From: Rothia nasimurium
GTDB lineage: Bacteria > Actinomycetota > Actinomycetes > Actinomycetales > Micrococcaceae
DNA: 64,000 bases
NCBI RefSeq assembly: GCF_014217215.1
Contig: NZ_CP056080.1
Coordinates: forward strand, 1-64,000
Direction of reading: 5' to 3'
A model generated the notes under the pieces. The model made no database searches and was not told where the DNA came from. It saw only the letters and a list, made by a program, of their open reading frames with translations. Of the stretch, positions 36,077 through 45,518 are shown one piece after another. How positions within the stretch are numbered: position 1 is the first letter of the stretch; each line of letters begins with the position of its first letter. The translations under genes and the position numbers were made by a program.

Positions 36077-36478
36077 ATGGTCTATCTTTTGGTCTTTATC
36101 GCCGGTGGCGCAGGCGCTGCCCTGCGCCTGTGGGTTGATGCCTGGGTTAAGGCCCTTGTATCAAGACTCTGGCAAGTGTCTATGCCGCTAGGGACATTTT
36201 TTATTAATGTCACTGGATCCTTTCTTTTGGGCTGCCTTACCGGCCTTCTTGCTACCTATATCAGGCCTATTCCCGATGCGGAAACTTTTGTAATTACAGA
36301 AAATCTCACCCTCATTCTGGGAGTGGGCTTTTTAGGCGGCTACACCACCTTCTCCACCGCCCTGCTCGAAACCCTACGAGCCCCCGGTAAGCTGGCCACC
36401 GGCGTCCTTGCCCTCGGCCAACTAATTGCCGCAACCGCTGCCGCCGCGGCCGGGCTGGCCCTGACTGCCCTCATCTAG
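36077..36478 (+). CDS. crcB: Fluoride channel CrcB/Fluc, subunit 2
   Basis: A 133-residue CrcB with canonical motifs: GGAGAALRLWVD, FFINVTGSFLLGCLTG and LGVGFLGGYTTFSTALLET. GGGGGAG lies just upstream of the ATG, at the end of the preceding gene. The palindrome TGTAATTACA (36289-36298), also present in oriC, lies within this coding region, in a locally AT-richer stretch. Fluoride export is inferred from family. Confidence 0.92.
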   Translation: MVYLLVFIAGGAGAALRLWVDAWVKALVSRLWQVSMPLGTFFINVTGSFLLGCLTGLLATYIRPIPDAETFVITENLTLILGVGFLGGYTTFSTALLETLRAPGKLATGVLALGQLIAATAAAAAGLALTALI

Positions 36479-36560
36479 TCACTCGTTATTCTTCTCTGCT
36501 ATGAGACCCAGCTAAACCCGGTACACTCAATCACTCAGATTCTTGTTGATATATAAGGCT

Positions 36561-37184
36561 ATGCGGTACTACTTCTACTTCTCGATTCCCGTGCTCCAGC
36601 AGGCGCTTTCCCTCTGGGCCCTGCTCATGGTGTTTATCGTGCCCGCCCTCTGGTGGTTTGGCCACCACCTGCCTACCCGCAGGCTCCTGCGCCGCATAGC
36701 TGCCACGGGCGTCCTGGTGCTCTACGCTACCGGAGTCATTGCCTACACCTTCCTACCCCTGCCCGATAACGACGTCTTTGTCTGCCCCGACGGCTGGGGC
36801 AGCACCTACCCCCGCTTCTTCCTGGGATGGAGTATTGACTTCGCCATTGCCGCCAACGACGGCCTGCTCGGCGCCCTTTTTTCGATCTACGTGCTACAGA
36901 TGCTGCTGAATGTGCTGCTCTTTGTGCCCTTTGGCCTGCTGGCCCGCTGGCGCTGGGGAGCTAGTTTTCGCACCGTGCTCTTTGCTGCCTTTGGCACCTC
37001 GCTCGCGATCGAGCTGACCCAGCTGACCGGTATCTGGGGTTACTACGACTGCGCTATCCGAACCTTTGACGCCGAAGACATCTTCAACAACACCCTGGGT
37101 GCCGTACTGGGCTGGGGCGCCCTCGCCGCCTGGCAGTACCGCCGTACCCTGCCGGGGCAGCTGCGCCGCCTCTTCGGGCGCTAG
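36561..37184 (+). CDS. VanZ-like membrane protein
   Basis: A protein of about 207 residues with four to five hydrophobic helices and the VanZ-type pattern LLNVLLFVPFGLL, IELTQL and DAEDIFNNTLGAVLGW (Asp-Asn before the last helix). The family is linked to teicoplanin resistance and to cell-envelope roles, often unproven. An upstream TTG at 36543 in the same frame is an alternative start. It is not clearly in an operon with either neighbour. Confidence 0.82.
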   Translation: MRYYFYFSIPVLQQALSLWALLMVFIVPALWWFGHHLPTRRLLRRIAATGVLVLYATGVIAYTFLPLPDNDVFVCPDGWGSTYPRFFLGWSIDFAIAANDGLLGALFSIYVLQMLLNVLLFVPFGLLARWRWGASFRTVLFAAFGTSLAIELTQLTGIWGYYDCAIRTFDAEDIFNNTLGAVLGWGALAAWQYRRTLPGQLRRLFGR

Positions 37185-37450
37185 TGGGGCGGGGCGTTTT
37201 CCTCTTTGACCCGCGCGGACGCCCGCCCCGTATATCGCCGTCTTAGTTGGTGGGCGGGGCTGGTGGGTGCTTGGTCACAGCGCTTGGAAAAGAGGGCGGT
37301 AAACCGCTTAAGTGTTAGGGCACTTTTACTCCTAAGCCTTGCCGCATAAAACCCAATAATTCACACTTAAAGCCAAGTGAAGCAAACTATGGGCTGAAGG
37401 ATCCGGCACCTGCCTGGGCGTACTAGCCCCCGACACTTGCGGAGAAACAC

Positions 37451-38413
37451 GTGAACACCATCAGCCCCTACCTCGCTGAATTCCTGGGCACCATGATTAT
37501 GGTGACCATCGGCTGCGGCGTCATCGCCACCGTCGAACTGCGCCGCTCCAAAGGCCACGGCGACAACTTCTTCACCATCGCCTTCGGCTGGGGTTTTGCC
37601 GTTACCTTCGGTGTCTACGCCTCCCACGCCTACTCAGGTGGGCACCTCAACCCCGCTGTTTCCATCGGCCTAGCCGCCTACGGGGAGTTCGACTGGGCCA
37701 TGGTGCCCGGCTACATTCTCGCCCAGGTTGCCGGTGCCATGGTGGGTGCGGGTTTCGTCTTCCTCAACTATCTGCCCCACTGGAAGGCAACCGCCGACCG
37801 CAAGATCAAACTCGGCGTTTTTGCTACCGTGCCGGCTATTCACAACTACTTCACCAACGCCCTGTCTGAGATTATCGGTACCTTCCTGCTGGTCTTCTCA
37901 GCCCTCTACGTGGGGGTTAACTTCACCCCCGTCCTTGAGGGTTCAGCCCTGGCCCTCAACCTGAACCACGTGCTCAAGCCTCTGGCCTTCGGCTTCCTGG
38001 TCACTGTGCTGGTGATTGGTTTGGGCGGTCAGACCGGCTTTGCCCTCAACCCGGCCCGCGACTTCGGCCCCCGCCTCATGCACGCCCTGCTACCTATTCA
38101 CGGTAAGGGTAGCTCCCGCTGGTACTACGCCTGGGTACCGGTGTGCGCTCCCACCGCCGGTGGCATGATGGGCGGGTCCTTCTTCAAGCTCTACTACGAC
38201 GGCCAGTTCTCTATCTTCCAGGTGATTGGCGTCGTGCTGGCCCTGGCTGTGCTCGGGTTTGGCCTGTGGGCTAATAAGCACATGTACCGGTCTAAGTCGG
38301 CTGAGGTGCTACCCCAGAGCGAGGACACCGAGGCTACCGCCGCGTCCGCCGCTGCCACCTATGTGCCCACCGGCAAAATCCCGGTCGTGCAGAAGAGGGC
38401 CTTCTGGGAGTAG
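37451..38413 (+). CDS. MIP-family aquaglyceroporin (GlpF-like)
   Basis: A 320-residue channel with six helices and two NPA loops: SGGHLNPAVS (about 62-71) and GFALNPARDFGPR (about 196-208). The Asp after the second NPAR is typical of glycerol facilitators rather than water-only aquaporins. The start is GTG 37451, with GGAGAAA 5 bases upstream. A polar C-terminal tail of about 45 residues is unusual in length. No glycerol kinase is adjacent. Confidence 0.9.
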   Translation: MNTISPYLAEFLGTMIMVTIGCGVIATVELRRSKGHGDNFFTIAFGWGFAVTFGVYASHAYSGGHLNPAVSIGLAAYGEFDWAMVPGYILAQVAGAMVGAGFVFLNYLPHWKATADRKIKLGVFATVPAIHNYFTNALSEIIGTFLLVFSALYVGVNFTPVLEGSALALNLNHVLKPLAFGFLVTVLVIGLGGQTGFALNPARDFGPRLMHALLPIHGKGSSRWYYAWVPVCAPTAGGMMGGSFFKLYYDGQFSIFQVIGVVLALAVLGFGLWANKHMYRSKSAEVLPQSEDTEATAASAAATYVPTGKIPVVQKRAFWE

Positions 38414-38417
38414 CTCG

Positions 38418-39743
38418 CTAGGCGCGGTCTTGCAGCTCGCTCCAGGGCTGGCCGCGGCTCACCAGATGGAGTTTGACAGTGTAGCCCGCACCCAGTTCGC
38501 TGGTGAGGGTCTCGCGCAGTCTCTCACCCAGCTGCCGCCAGGCCAGGGTTGTGGGGTTGGCGGGGTCTTCCGGAGCCATGTCCAGGTCTTCCCAGAGGCT
38601 GGCCCATTTGCCCAGCAACTGCCGGGTGGCCTGGGTCAGCTCAAGATCCTCGGCCAGACCTTTCCCGTCGGCGTACCAGAGGGGGAAGAATTCTCCCCAG
38701 TCATTGGCAAGGGCCAGGTGCACGGTCTGCGAATGCGGGCCGATACGCCACTGGGTCACCGGGGGCAGTCCGGGCTCTTCGTAGAGATCCCGGTGAATCG
38801 CCCGCACCAGGGGTTCTAGGGAAGAGGCGGCGCGGACGTCCGCCACCTCGTACTTGCCCCTGGTAAAGGGGAGGTTTTCCTGGGCCCCTACCAGCGGGGA
38901 GCCGTAGACAATATCCCAGTTGCCGCTGCGCTGAATATACAGGGTCATGCTGTTGAGCCAACTCAGCTTCAGTACCCAGCAATCGGTATCGGTGCTGGCC
39001 ACACGACGCAGGGTGGCGGGCCGGTAGCCCTGTTGCGCCTGGGAGTAGTCCCTGTAGAACCCTTCGGGCCACAGGCTCTCAGGCCGTACCCCGCTGGCGG
39101 TTGCTGCCAGACCCCGCACCTTGTCACAGGAGGGGCGGACGGGTACGACCCCCCACCAGCGCAGCGGAGAGGCGGGCAGGGCTAGGGTTAGATCGACCTC
39201 GGATACCGTCTGGGTGGCAGAGGTGAGATAGGGCAGGTTGCTACAGCGGGTCACCACCCCGGGCGTGAGCCGGGGCCAGGTCGCCGGGTAGGGCTGGTTG
39301 CCCAGTTCCCGGTCAATCAGGGCGCGGACGCCTCGACAAAAGCCAGCGAGAAGCTCCAGCTCCTCGGTGAGTTCATCACCCGTAACGGCAGGTTGAAAGA
39401 CGCCCGGGTTGGTTTCGGTCAGGACGGGGAGCCCCTCCCCTCCGAGTAGGGAAGCCGACGAAGCGGTAATCTGCCAGGTGCCGGCGTCCGCATACTCTCC
39501 GTGCCCAGCGCGATAGAGGGCACTGACCTGCACCCCCGCCACGGTGTCGGGCCGGTAGGTGGCGGTAATCTTTCCCCGGCCGGGCGGCTGGTTCAGGTGC
39601 TGTTCCACCTCTCCCTGAAGATAGATCAGCAGGGAGGGTTCACCCGCCCGCTCAAGGCTGACGGGAACCGTCAGAATACCGGCCAGGGCCGGGTGTAGGC
39701 CCGGCGCCGACGGGTAGGGAATAAAGTGATATGAGACACTCAT
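38418..39743 (-). CDS. Hypothetical protein, 441 aa
   Basis: I do not recognise a family. The product is soluble-looking with no signal peptide or membrane segment, Trp-rich (about fifteen Trp) and acidic. Internal phrases such as YRAGHGEYADAGTWQITASS and TVHLALANDWGEFFPLWYADG suggest beta-rich structure. A TAGACT hexamer lies seven bases before the ATG, and no Shine-Dalgarno is seen, so the transcript may be leaderless. It converges on the aquaporin gene with a 4-bp gap and lies 24 bp after the ArgE gene. Confidence 0.65.
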   Translation of the reverse strand: MSVSYHFIPYPSAPGLHPALAGILTVPVSLERAGEPSLLIYLQGEVEQHLNQPPGRGKITATYRPDTVAGVQVSALYRAGHGEYADAGTWQITASSASLLGGEGLPVLTETNPGVFQPAVTGDELTEELELLAGFCRGVRALIDRELGNQPYPATWPRLTPGVVTRCSNLPYLTSATQTVSEVDLTLALPASPLRWWGVVPVRPSCDKVRGLAATASGVRPESLWPEGFYRDYSQAQQGYRPATLRRVASTDTDCWVLKLSWLNSMTLYIQRSGNWDIVYGSPLVGAQENLPFTRGKYEVADVRAASSLEPLVRAIHRDLYEEPGLPPVTQWRIGPHSQTVHLALANDWGEFFPLWYADGKGLAEDLELTQATRQLLGKWASLWEDLDMAPEDPANPTTLAWRQLGERLRETLTSELGAGYTVKLHLVSRGQPWSELQDRA

Positions 39744-39767
39744 AGGGCCCAGTCTAGATACCCGGAC

Positions 39768-40997
39768 CTATTCCTGGCTAGCCCACTCCAGCACTTTGAG
39801 CATGAAGCGGTCGCAGGCCTCAATCTGGGCCAGCTCAATCCACTCATTGGGGGTGTGGGCCTGAGCAATATCGCCGGGACCGCACACCACCGCCTGCACC
39901 CCGCCGTAGAGGGCGAATTGGCCAGCCTCAGTACCGTAGGTAACCTTCTGGGCTTCCACAGAACCGGGGCGCCCCGCCCACTCGTTAGCCAGGGCAATAA
40001 TCTCAGCACCGTCAGCGGTGCCCAGGGCAGGGACGGCAGCCAGAAGCTCATGGGTAATACCCACGGCGTCCACAAACTCGCCGGGTGCAGCGCCAGCCAG
40101 GGCCTCAGCGTCCGCCGCCCGTGCCTTGAGCGCAGGCAGCAGGTCGTCGGCAATCTTCGCCTCAACCAGAGCCAGCACCTCGTCGGTCGTCATCTGGGGA
40201 ACCGTGCGGAAGTCATACTCCAGCACCACGTGCTCACCCACAATGTTGTACTGAATACCACCGCGGGCAAAGTTCACCCCACCGGTGGAATAGGGCACCA
40301 CAAACCCCTCATCAAAGGGACCCTCAGCCCGCCAGGTACCGGCCAGCTGCTCAAAGAAAGTAATAAACTCCGCCGCCTGCGCCAGAGCGTTAACCCCGTG
40401 AGGGCCCAGGGAGGCATGCTTAGCAATACCCTTGAAAGTCACCTGGCCGCGGTGGGCACCCTTATGGGCAGAAATAACCTGCATCATGGACGGCTCACCA
40501 ATCACCGCAAAATCAGGGTTAATACCGCGGGCCTTAAAATCTCTGACCATGGCAGGCGCACCCACACAGCCAATTTCCTCATCGTAGGAAAAAGCGAAAT
40601 GAACGGGCCTAGCCGGCTCGGCCTCAAGCAACTGGGGCAGCAGCCACATCGCTGACCCAATAAAAGACTTCATATCCGACGCCCCGCGCCCGTAAAGCCT
40701 GCCGTCCTTCACCAGGGGAGTGAAAGGGTCGGTGACTGTCCAGGCCTGGCCCTCAACCGGCACCACGTCCGTATGCCCCGACAGCACCACGCCGCCGTCC
40801 CTACCACCGTCAGCGGCGGGCACGGTCACAAACAGGTTGGCGCGCTCGCCGTCCTCGCTGTAGGTGTAGTGCGGGGTCAGGCCGTGAGCCTCAAACTCAG
40901 CCGCCAGCAGGTCGAGCACGGGGCGGTTGCTGGTCTGGCTGATGGACTGCGCGGCAATAAGCTTTTCAATCCAGGGAAGAGATGCAGGGAGTGTCAT
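39768..40997 (-). CDS. argE: M20-family deacetylase, acetylornithine deacetylase-like
   Basis: A 409-residue metal-dependent amidohydrolase. LSGHTDVVPV (metal His/Asp), YGRGASDMKSF (second metal Asp), FSYDEEIGCVGA (catalytic Glu-Glu) and the late GTEAGQFALYGG and CGPGDIAQAHTPNEWI fit ArgE/DapE, closest to ArgE (removal of acetyl from N-acetylornithine). No arginine genes are adjacent, so another acyl-amino-acid is possible. TAGACT lies six bases before the ATG with no Shine-Dalgarno, which again suggests a leaderless mRNA. Confidence 0.88.
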   Translation of the reverse strand: MTLPASLPWIEKLIAAQSISQTSNRPVLDLLAAEFEAHGLTPHYTYSEDGERANLFVTVPAADGGRDGGVVLSGHTDVVPVEGQAWTVTDPFTPLVKDGRLYGRGASDMKSFIGSAMWLLPQLLEAEPARPVHFAFSYDEEIGCVGAPAMVRDFKARGINPDFAVIGEPSMMQVISAHKGAHRGQVTFKGIAKHASLGPHGVNALAQAAEFITFFEQLAGTWRAEGPFDEGFVVPYSTGGVNFARGGIQYNIVGEHVVLEYDFRTVPQMTTDEVLALVEAKIADDLLPALKARAADAEALAGAAPGEFVDAVGITHELLAAVPALGTADGAEIIALANEWAGRPGSVEAQKVTYGTEAGQFALYGGVQAVVCGPGDIAQAHTPNEWIELAQIEACDRFMLKVLEWASQE

Positions 40998-41036
40998 AGC
41001 ACCAGTCTAAAACCCCGTCCCTGCCGGGGCGCTAGA

Positions 41037-41558
41037 TTACAGGGCCGAGTGGTCGCCCAAGCCGTGGAAACGGCGGGCGTGGTAAACGGTGGGGGCTGCG
41101 TTGGCGTCGTGGCGGATGAAGTCGGTGACCTCAGCGGTAAAGACCACGGCAGGGCCCGCATTGAGGGTACCCAGGGGGCGGACGCGCAACACCCGGCTCA
41201 CCCCGTGCAGCAGGGGCTCGCCGGTGGGCAGGCGGTCCCAGGTGGAGGTATCGCCAAACTTATCGGCCTTGCTGACCGAGAAGAGCTTGGCGATCTCGAT
41301 GTTATCGGCACCAATCAGGTGAATCAGGAAGGAGTCAGCATCGATGATGCGGGCAGCCGAACCGGTGCGATCCTTGAAAGAAAAAGACACGATGGGAGGC
41401 TCAGCAGAAACCGACGACAGGGACGAGATGGTCAGACCACCCGGCAGCCCGTCAGAGCCCTCAGCGGTGATGATGGCAACGCCGGCTGCCTGGGCGCCGA
41501 AAGCCTCGCAGAAAAGTTCGGTGGCGGTCTTCTCGCTGATGTTTACCTGGGTGGTCAT
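41037..41558 (-). CDS. Flavin reductase-like FMN-binding protein
   Basis: A 173-residue split-barrel flavin reductase domain: FGAQAAGVAIITAEGSDGLPGGLTISSLSSVSAEPPIVSF in two stretches, SFLIHLIGADNIEIAKLFS, and a C-terminal YHARRFHGL. Such proteins reduce FMN with NAD(P)H for partner oxygenases. It lies 39 bp upstream of the ArgE gene in the same direction, and its partner is not obvious. Confidence 0.86.
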   Translation of the reverse strand: MTTQVNISEKTATELFCEAFGAQAAGVAIITAEGSDGLPGGLTISSLSSVSAEPPIVSFSFKDRTGSAARIIDADSFLIHLIGADNIEIAKLFSVSKADKFGDTSTWDRLPTGEPLLHGVSRVLRVRPLGTLNAGPAVVFTAEVTDFIRHDANAAPTVYHARRFHGLGDHSAL

Positions 41559-41688
41559 GGTCGGTTTTCCTTTGTGCGGCTGCTTGGGGACTACAGCGCC
41601 GGGAGCGCTTGGTCTTCAGCCTAGGACTTCAGGTGCACCAAACCCTAGCCTTTCTCACATATTGCCCCTATGAGTAGAACTGTGACGC

Positions 41689-41711
41689 TGTTACGTGCGC
41701 AGGCTGTAACA
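41689..41711. promoter_or_regulatory. TGTTAC/GTAACA inverted repeat upstream of gntK
   Basis: TGTTAC at 41689-41694 and GTAACA at 41706-41711, 11 bases apart, with another CGTAACA at 41724. These could be half-sites for a regulator of the gluconate genes. Confidence 0.4.
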
Positions 41712-41728
41712 AAGAGTAGAGGTCGTAA

Positions 41729-41760
41729 CAGGTTAAGCAGGCACACGCTTGCTTAACCTG
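41729..41760. promoter_or_regulatory. Perfect 11-bp inverted repeat, candidate gluconate operator
   Basis: CAGGTTAAGCA (41729-41739) pairs with TGCTTAACCTG (41750-41760) around ten bases. It lies 60 bp before gntK with no T run. It may be a GntR-type operator or a leader hairpin. Confidence 0.5.
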
Positions 41761-41819
41761 CACGTCTTTAGCGCTTCGTCTATTCGATATACAGACCAAA
41801 TGGGTGCACAATAATAGAC

Positions 41820-42338
41820 ATGACAACGGAGAACACACATCACATTGTCGTGATGGGTGTGAGCGGTACCGGCAAAACCAGCATCGCCCACGCCCTGCGC
41901 GACCAGCTAGGGTGGTCCTTCGTCGAAGGCGACGACCTGCACCCTGCTGAAAACATCCAGAAAATGAGCGCCGGGATTCCCCTCACCGATGAAGATCGCG
42001 CCCCCTGGCTTGCCCGTATCGCCACCTGGATCAAGGACGCGGACGCCCGCGGCGAGCACACAATCGTCACCTGCTCCGCCCTCAAACGTACCTACCGTGA
42101 CGTGCTGCGCGAAGCCGCCCCCGGCGTCCTCTTCGTACACCTGACCGGCCCTCGAGAAACTATTGCAGAACGCATGAAGCACCGCGAAGGCCACTTCATG
42201 CCCACCTCCCTACTCGACTCCCAATTCGCCACCCTCGAACCCCTCGAAGCTGACGAAGCCGGGGTGCTCGTTGACATCTCTGGCACCCCGGAACAGGTTG
42301 CAACCGCGGCACTGGCCGCCCTGCGTCCTACCCTATAA
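41820..42338 (+). CDS. gntK: Gluconokinase
   Basis: A 172-residue gluconate kinase (gluconate to 6-phosphogluconate). The P-loop is VMGVSGTGKTSIA, followed by FVEGDDLHPAENIQKMSAGIPLTDEDRAPWL, a sequence highly typical of GntK (shown here in parts), CSALKRTYRDVLR and REGHFMPTSLLDSQ. It is followed after 23 bp by the gluconate permease, forming a two-gene operon. There is no clear Shine-Dalgarno. Confidence 0.95.
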   Translation: MTTENTHHIVVMGVSGTGKTSIAHALRDQLGWSFVEGDDLHPAENIQKMSAGIPLTDEDRAPWLARIATWIKDADARGEHTIVTCSALKRTYRDVLREAAPGVLFVHLTGPRETIAERMKHREGHFMPTSLLDSQFATLEPLEADEAGVLVDISGTPEQVATAALAALRPTL

Positions 42339-42361
42339 GCCCCACACGAAAGCACACCACT

Positions 42362-43768
42362 ATGCCTCTCCCCGAAGACTGGGCTCAAACCCTCACCGCT
42401 GGGCCCCTGCTCGCTATCGCCGCCGGCGCAATCCTGCTCCTGCTGCTCCTCATCATCAAATTCAAACTCCACGCCTTCCCCGCCCTTATTATCGTCAGCC
42501 TGCTCACCGCCGTCGCCACCGGAATCCCCGTCGCCAGCATCGTGCCCGTCATGCTCAGCGGATTCGGATCAACCCTGGCGTCTGTAGCCCTGCTCGTTGG
42601 CCTTGGAGCCATGCTGGGGGCCCTCATCCAATACTCCGGCGGTGCCCAGGTACTTGCCCACAAACTCATCTCGGTCTTCGGTGAAGACCGCGCCCCCATC
42701 GCCCTCGGCGTGGCATCTATGCTCTTTGGCTTCCCCATTTTCTTTGACGCCGGCCTTGTCGTGATGCTCCCCATCGTCTTCTCCGTCGCTCGTTGGGTTG
42801 GTGGCTCCCTTCTGCTCTACGGAATCCCCGCCGTGGGCGCATTCTCCGTCATGCACGTCTTCGTGCCGCCCCACCCCGGACCGGTCTCCGCAGCCTCTTT
42901 CTTCGAAGCCAACGTCGGTACTCTACTGCTCGTCTCCCTCATCATCGCGGTACCGACCTGGTACCTTGCCGTTTACCTCTTCTCAAAGTTCATCGGTAAG
43001 CGCATCGACCTTCCCGTGCCCGCCCTCATGGGCCACGAAGAAACCCAGGACGAGCCCCTCAACCCGCCCTCCTTCGGCACCGTTCTCTTCGTGCTGCTGC
43101 TCCCCATGTTCCTCATCTTCCTCAACACCGGCCTCAACACTCTGGCAAAGGGAGGCGTGCTGCCTGAAAGTGCAGCAGATGAAACCTGGTTCCAAACCCT
43201 GCGCCTGCTCGGCGAGACCCCTGTTGCCCTACTCATTACCTCCCTCGTTGCCATGTACCTGCTCGGCTTCAAACGTAAGGATCACGCGCTGGGTATCCAG
43301 CAGACTATGGACGGCGCACTTCCCGCGGTCTGCTCCGTCATCCTGATTACCGGAGCCGGTGGTATGTTCGGTGGCGTGCTACGGTCCTCAGGAATCGGCG
43401 ATGCTCTCGCCGATGTGCTGGGTGACCTGGGTATTCCCCTCATTGTTGCGGGCTTCCTCATTGCCGCAATTCTACGCGTCGCCCAGGGATCAGCGACCGT
43501 AGCCCTGACCACCGCCGCAGGTCTCATCACCCCCGGTGTTCTGGCTGCAGATTTTAACTCCATCCAGCTGGCTGCCCTTGTCGTTTCGGTCGCTGCAGGC
43601 TCTGTGGTGCTCTCGCACTTCAACGACTCAGGTTTCTGGCTGGTCAGCCGCTTCTTCAATATGGACGAGAAGACCACCCTCAAAACCTGGACGGTAATGG
43701 AAACCCTCATTGGTGTCGTAGGTTTTGCCGGTGCCGTGGCCGTGTTTGGGGTCGCTAGCCTGCTTTAG
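42362..43768 (+). CDS. gntP: Gluconate permease, GntP family
   Basis: A 468-residue permease with about twelve helices. GFPIFFDAGLVVMLPIVF, HVFVPPHPGPVSAA and VLSHFNDSGFWLVSRFF are GntP signatures. It imports gluconate for the kinase encoded upstream. A charged loop (about residues 215-235) separates the halves. A very GC-rich bidirectional terminator follows. Confidence 0.95.
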   Translation: MPLPEDWAQTLTAGPLLAIAAGAILLLLLLIIKFKLHAFPALIIVSLLTAVATGIPVASIVPVMLSGFGSTLASVALLVGLGAMLGALIQYSGGAQVLAHKLISVFGEDRAPIALGVASMLFGFPIFFDAGLVVMLPIVFSVARWVGGSLLLYGIPAVGAFSVMHVFVPPHPGPVSAASFFEANVGTLLLVSLIIAVPTWYLAVYLFSKFIGKRIDLPVPALMGHEETQDEPLNPPSFGTVLFVLLLPMFLIFLNTGLNTLAKGGVLPESAADETWFQTLRLLGETPVALLITSLVAMYLLGFKRKDHALGIQQTMDGALPAVCSVILITGAGGMFGGVLRSSGIGDALADVLGDLGIPLIVAGFLIAAILRVAQGSATVALTTAAGLITPGVLAADFNSIQLAALVVSVAAGSVVLSHFNDSGFWLVSRFFNMDEKTTLKTWTVMETLIGVVGFAGAVAVFGVASLL

Positions 43769-43787
43769 TTGCCTGTGGGCTATAGCC

Positions 43788-43837
43788 GGACGCGCCCGCC
43801 CCGCCTTCGTCCGTGAAGGCGGGGCGGGCGCGTCCTT
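43788..43837. terminator. Bidirectional terminator between gntP and the decarboxylase gene
   Basis: A 21-bp perfect stem (43788-43808 with 43815-43835) starting GGACGCGCCCGCC. It separates two convergent genes. Confidence 0.8.
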
Positions 43838-43853
43838 GCGGGTTCTTGTAGTA

Positions 43854-45518
43854 CTACTTCTTCTTATTGAGCTGGGCTGCCTGGGCACCGAACTTCTCAA
43901 GCAGCTCGGGCATATCCATGGGTGCGGTGACTACCTCAATGAAAACCAGCTTGTCACGGTTCTCCTTAGCAACCCGGCAGGCCTCGTCGAACTCGCGAAC
44001 CGTAGCAGCGCGTAGCGTGATGGTGTTAGAGTCTGTGCCGCCGAAGGCCGCCGGAATCTTCGACCAGTCGTAGGCGGTGATGTCGTTGTACTGGGCCTCG
44101 ACGCCGTGAATCGACCGTTCGATGGTGTAGCCGTCATTGTTAATCAAGAAGACCACCGGGTTCACGCCCTCGCGGATAATGGTGCCAATCTCCTGAATCG
44201 TCAGCTGGGCTGAGCCGTCACCCACCATCAGCACGCCGCGGGAATCGGTATCGGCCATAGCCGCACCCAGCAGGGCCGGAATGGAGTAGCCGATAGAACC
44301 CCACAGGGGCATGCCGATAAAGCGAGAATCGCGCGGGAACTTACGGGTTGCCATGCCGAAGAAAGAGGTACCCATATCGACTACAACGGTGTTCTTCTCA
44401 TCCAGGTTTGATGAGAGGACCCGCCACAGGGCGTCCTGGGTCAGGGCTTCGTCGGTGATCTCAGGTAGGGGTTCATCGGTGGTGGGTGCCTCAAAGGGGG
44501 TGCCCTTCAGGCCGAGCTCGAGAGACACCTCTTTAATAATCCTCAGGGCGCTGGCCATGGTGAGCGGGGCATAGTGGTGACCGGCGATGCTGGTGCTCTC
44601 TGCGCCGATGTTAATAACCCGCCCAAAGTCTATCTGATGTGAGTATATGCCGGTTGTGGTATCTGTAAATTCCACGCCAGCACAGACCAAAACCTCGGCA
44701 TCTTCTACTACCGCACGGGTGTGTTCAGCCGACAGGCCACCCACGTAGATGCCTGCAAAGTTAGGCTTGGTTTCGTTCAGTACGGCCTTGCCCCACATGA
44801 GGGACGCGAAGGGGAACTTGGTTTCGGTCACCAGGGCGCGGACGTCCTGTACCGCCCCCAGGCGCTCAGCCATGATATCTGCCAGCACCGTCACGCTCTT
44901 GCCGCGCATGAAGTCGGCGACGGCGTCCTTGAAAAGGGCCTCAATGTCGGGGGAGGAAACACGGCTATCCACATCGAGCGGCTGGGCTGGTGGGGTAGCG
45001 GGCATTGTTGAAACATCAACCGGCAGCATCAGGTAGCCGGGTTTACGGTGGATGACGGCGGTGCGGATGACACGGTCAATATCGCTCGCAGCGGTCGCCG
45101 GGTGCAGGGCCGCAACGGCGGCAGACACCTCGGACGCCATACGCATAAAATGCTTGAAATCCCCATCGCCCAGAGTGTGGTGCATGCGCAGGTGGGAATT
45201 CTGGGCCGACAGGCTGGGTGCACCCACAATATGAATCACGGGCACATTCTCAGCGTAGGAGCCGGCGGTTGCGTTGATAGCTGACAGCTCACCCACGCCG
45301 TAGGTAGTCACCAGGGCACCCAGGCCCTTAACGCGGGCGTAGCCGTCCGCCGCATACCCGGCGTTAAGCTCATTCGCATTACCCACCCAATCCAGCTTCT
45401 CGTGCGCCAGCACGTCGTCGAGGAAGAAGAGGTTAAAGTCCCCGGGTACACCGAAAACCTTGTCTACGCCCAGCTCAGCCAGACGGTCGAGAATATAGTT
45501 ACCCACGGTATAGGTCAT
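43854..45518 (-). CDS. Pyruvate/indole-3-pyruvate decarboxylase (ThDP enzyme)
   Basis: A 554-residue ThDP-dependent 2-oxo acid decarboxylase. It has the activating Glu in GNANELNAGYAADGYAR, the His pair in MHHTLGDGD, the cofactor motif VGDGSAQ...INNDGYTIE and the full PDC-family layout. The product would be acetaldehyde or indoleacetaldehyde. Sequence alone does not separate the two, and the His pair and NDGYTIE occur in both. Two consecutive ATGs (45521, 45518) follow AAGGAG, and the second has the better spacing. It ends in a QLNKKK tail. Confidence 0.9.
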   Translation of the reverse strand: MTYTVGNYILDRLAELGVDKVFGVPGDFNLFFLDDVLAHEKLDWVGNANELNAGYAADGYARVKGLGALVTTYGVGELSAINATAGSYAENVPVIHIVGAPSLSAQNSHLRMHHTLGDGDFKHFMRMASEVSAAVAALHPATAASDIDRVIRTAVIHRKPGYLMLPVDVSTMPATPPAQPLDVDSRVSSPDIEALFKDAVADFMRGKSVTVLADIMAERLGAVQDVRALVTETKFPFASLMWGKAVLNETKPNFAGIYVGGLSAEHTRAVVEDAEVLVCAGVEFTDTTTGIYSHQIDFGRVINIGAESTSIAGHHYAPLTMASALRIIKEVSLELGLKGTPFEAPTTDEPLPEITDEALTQDALWRVLSSNLDEKNTVVVDMGTSFFGMATRKFPRDSRFIGMPLWGSIGYSIPALLGAAMADTDSRGVLMVGDGSAQLTIQEIGTIIREGVNPVVFLINNDGYTIERSIHGVEAQYNDITAYDWSKIPAAFGGTDSNTITLRAATVREFDEACRVAKENRDKLVFIEVVTAPMDMPELLEKFGAQAAQLNKKK

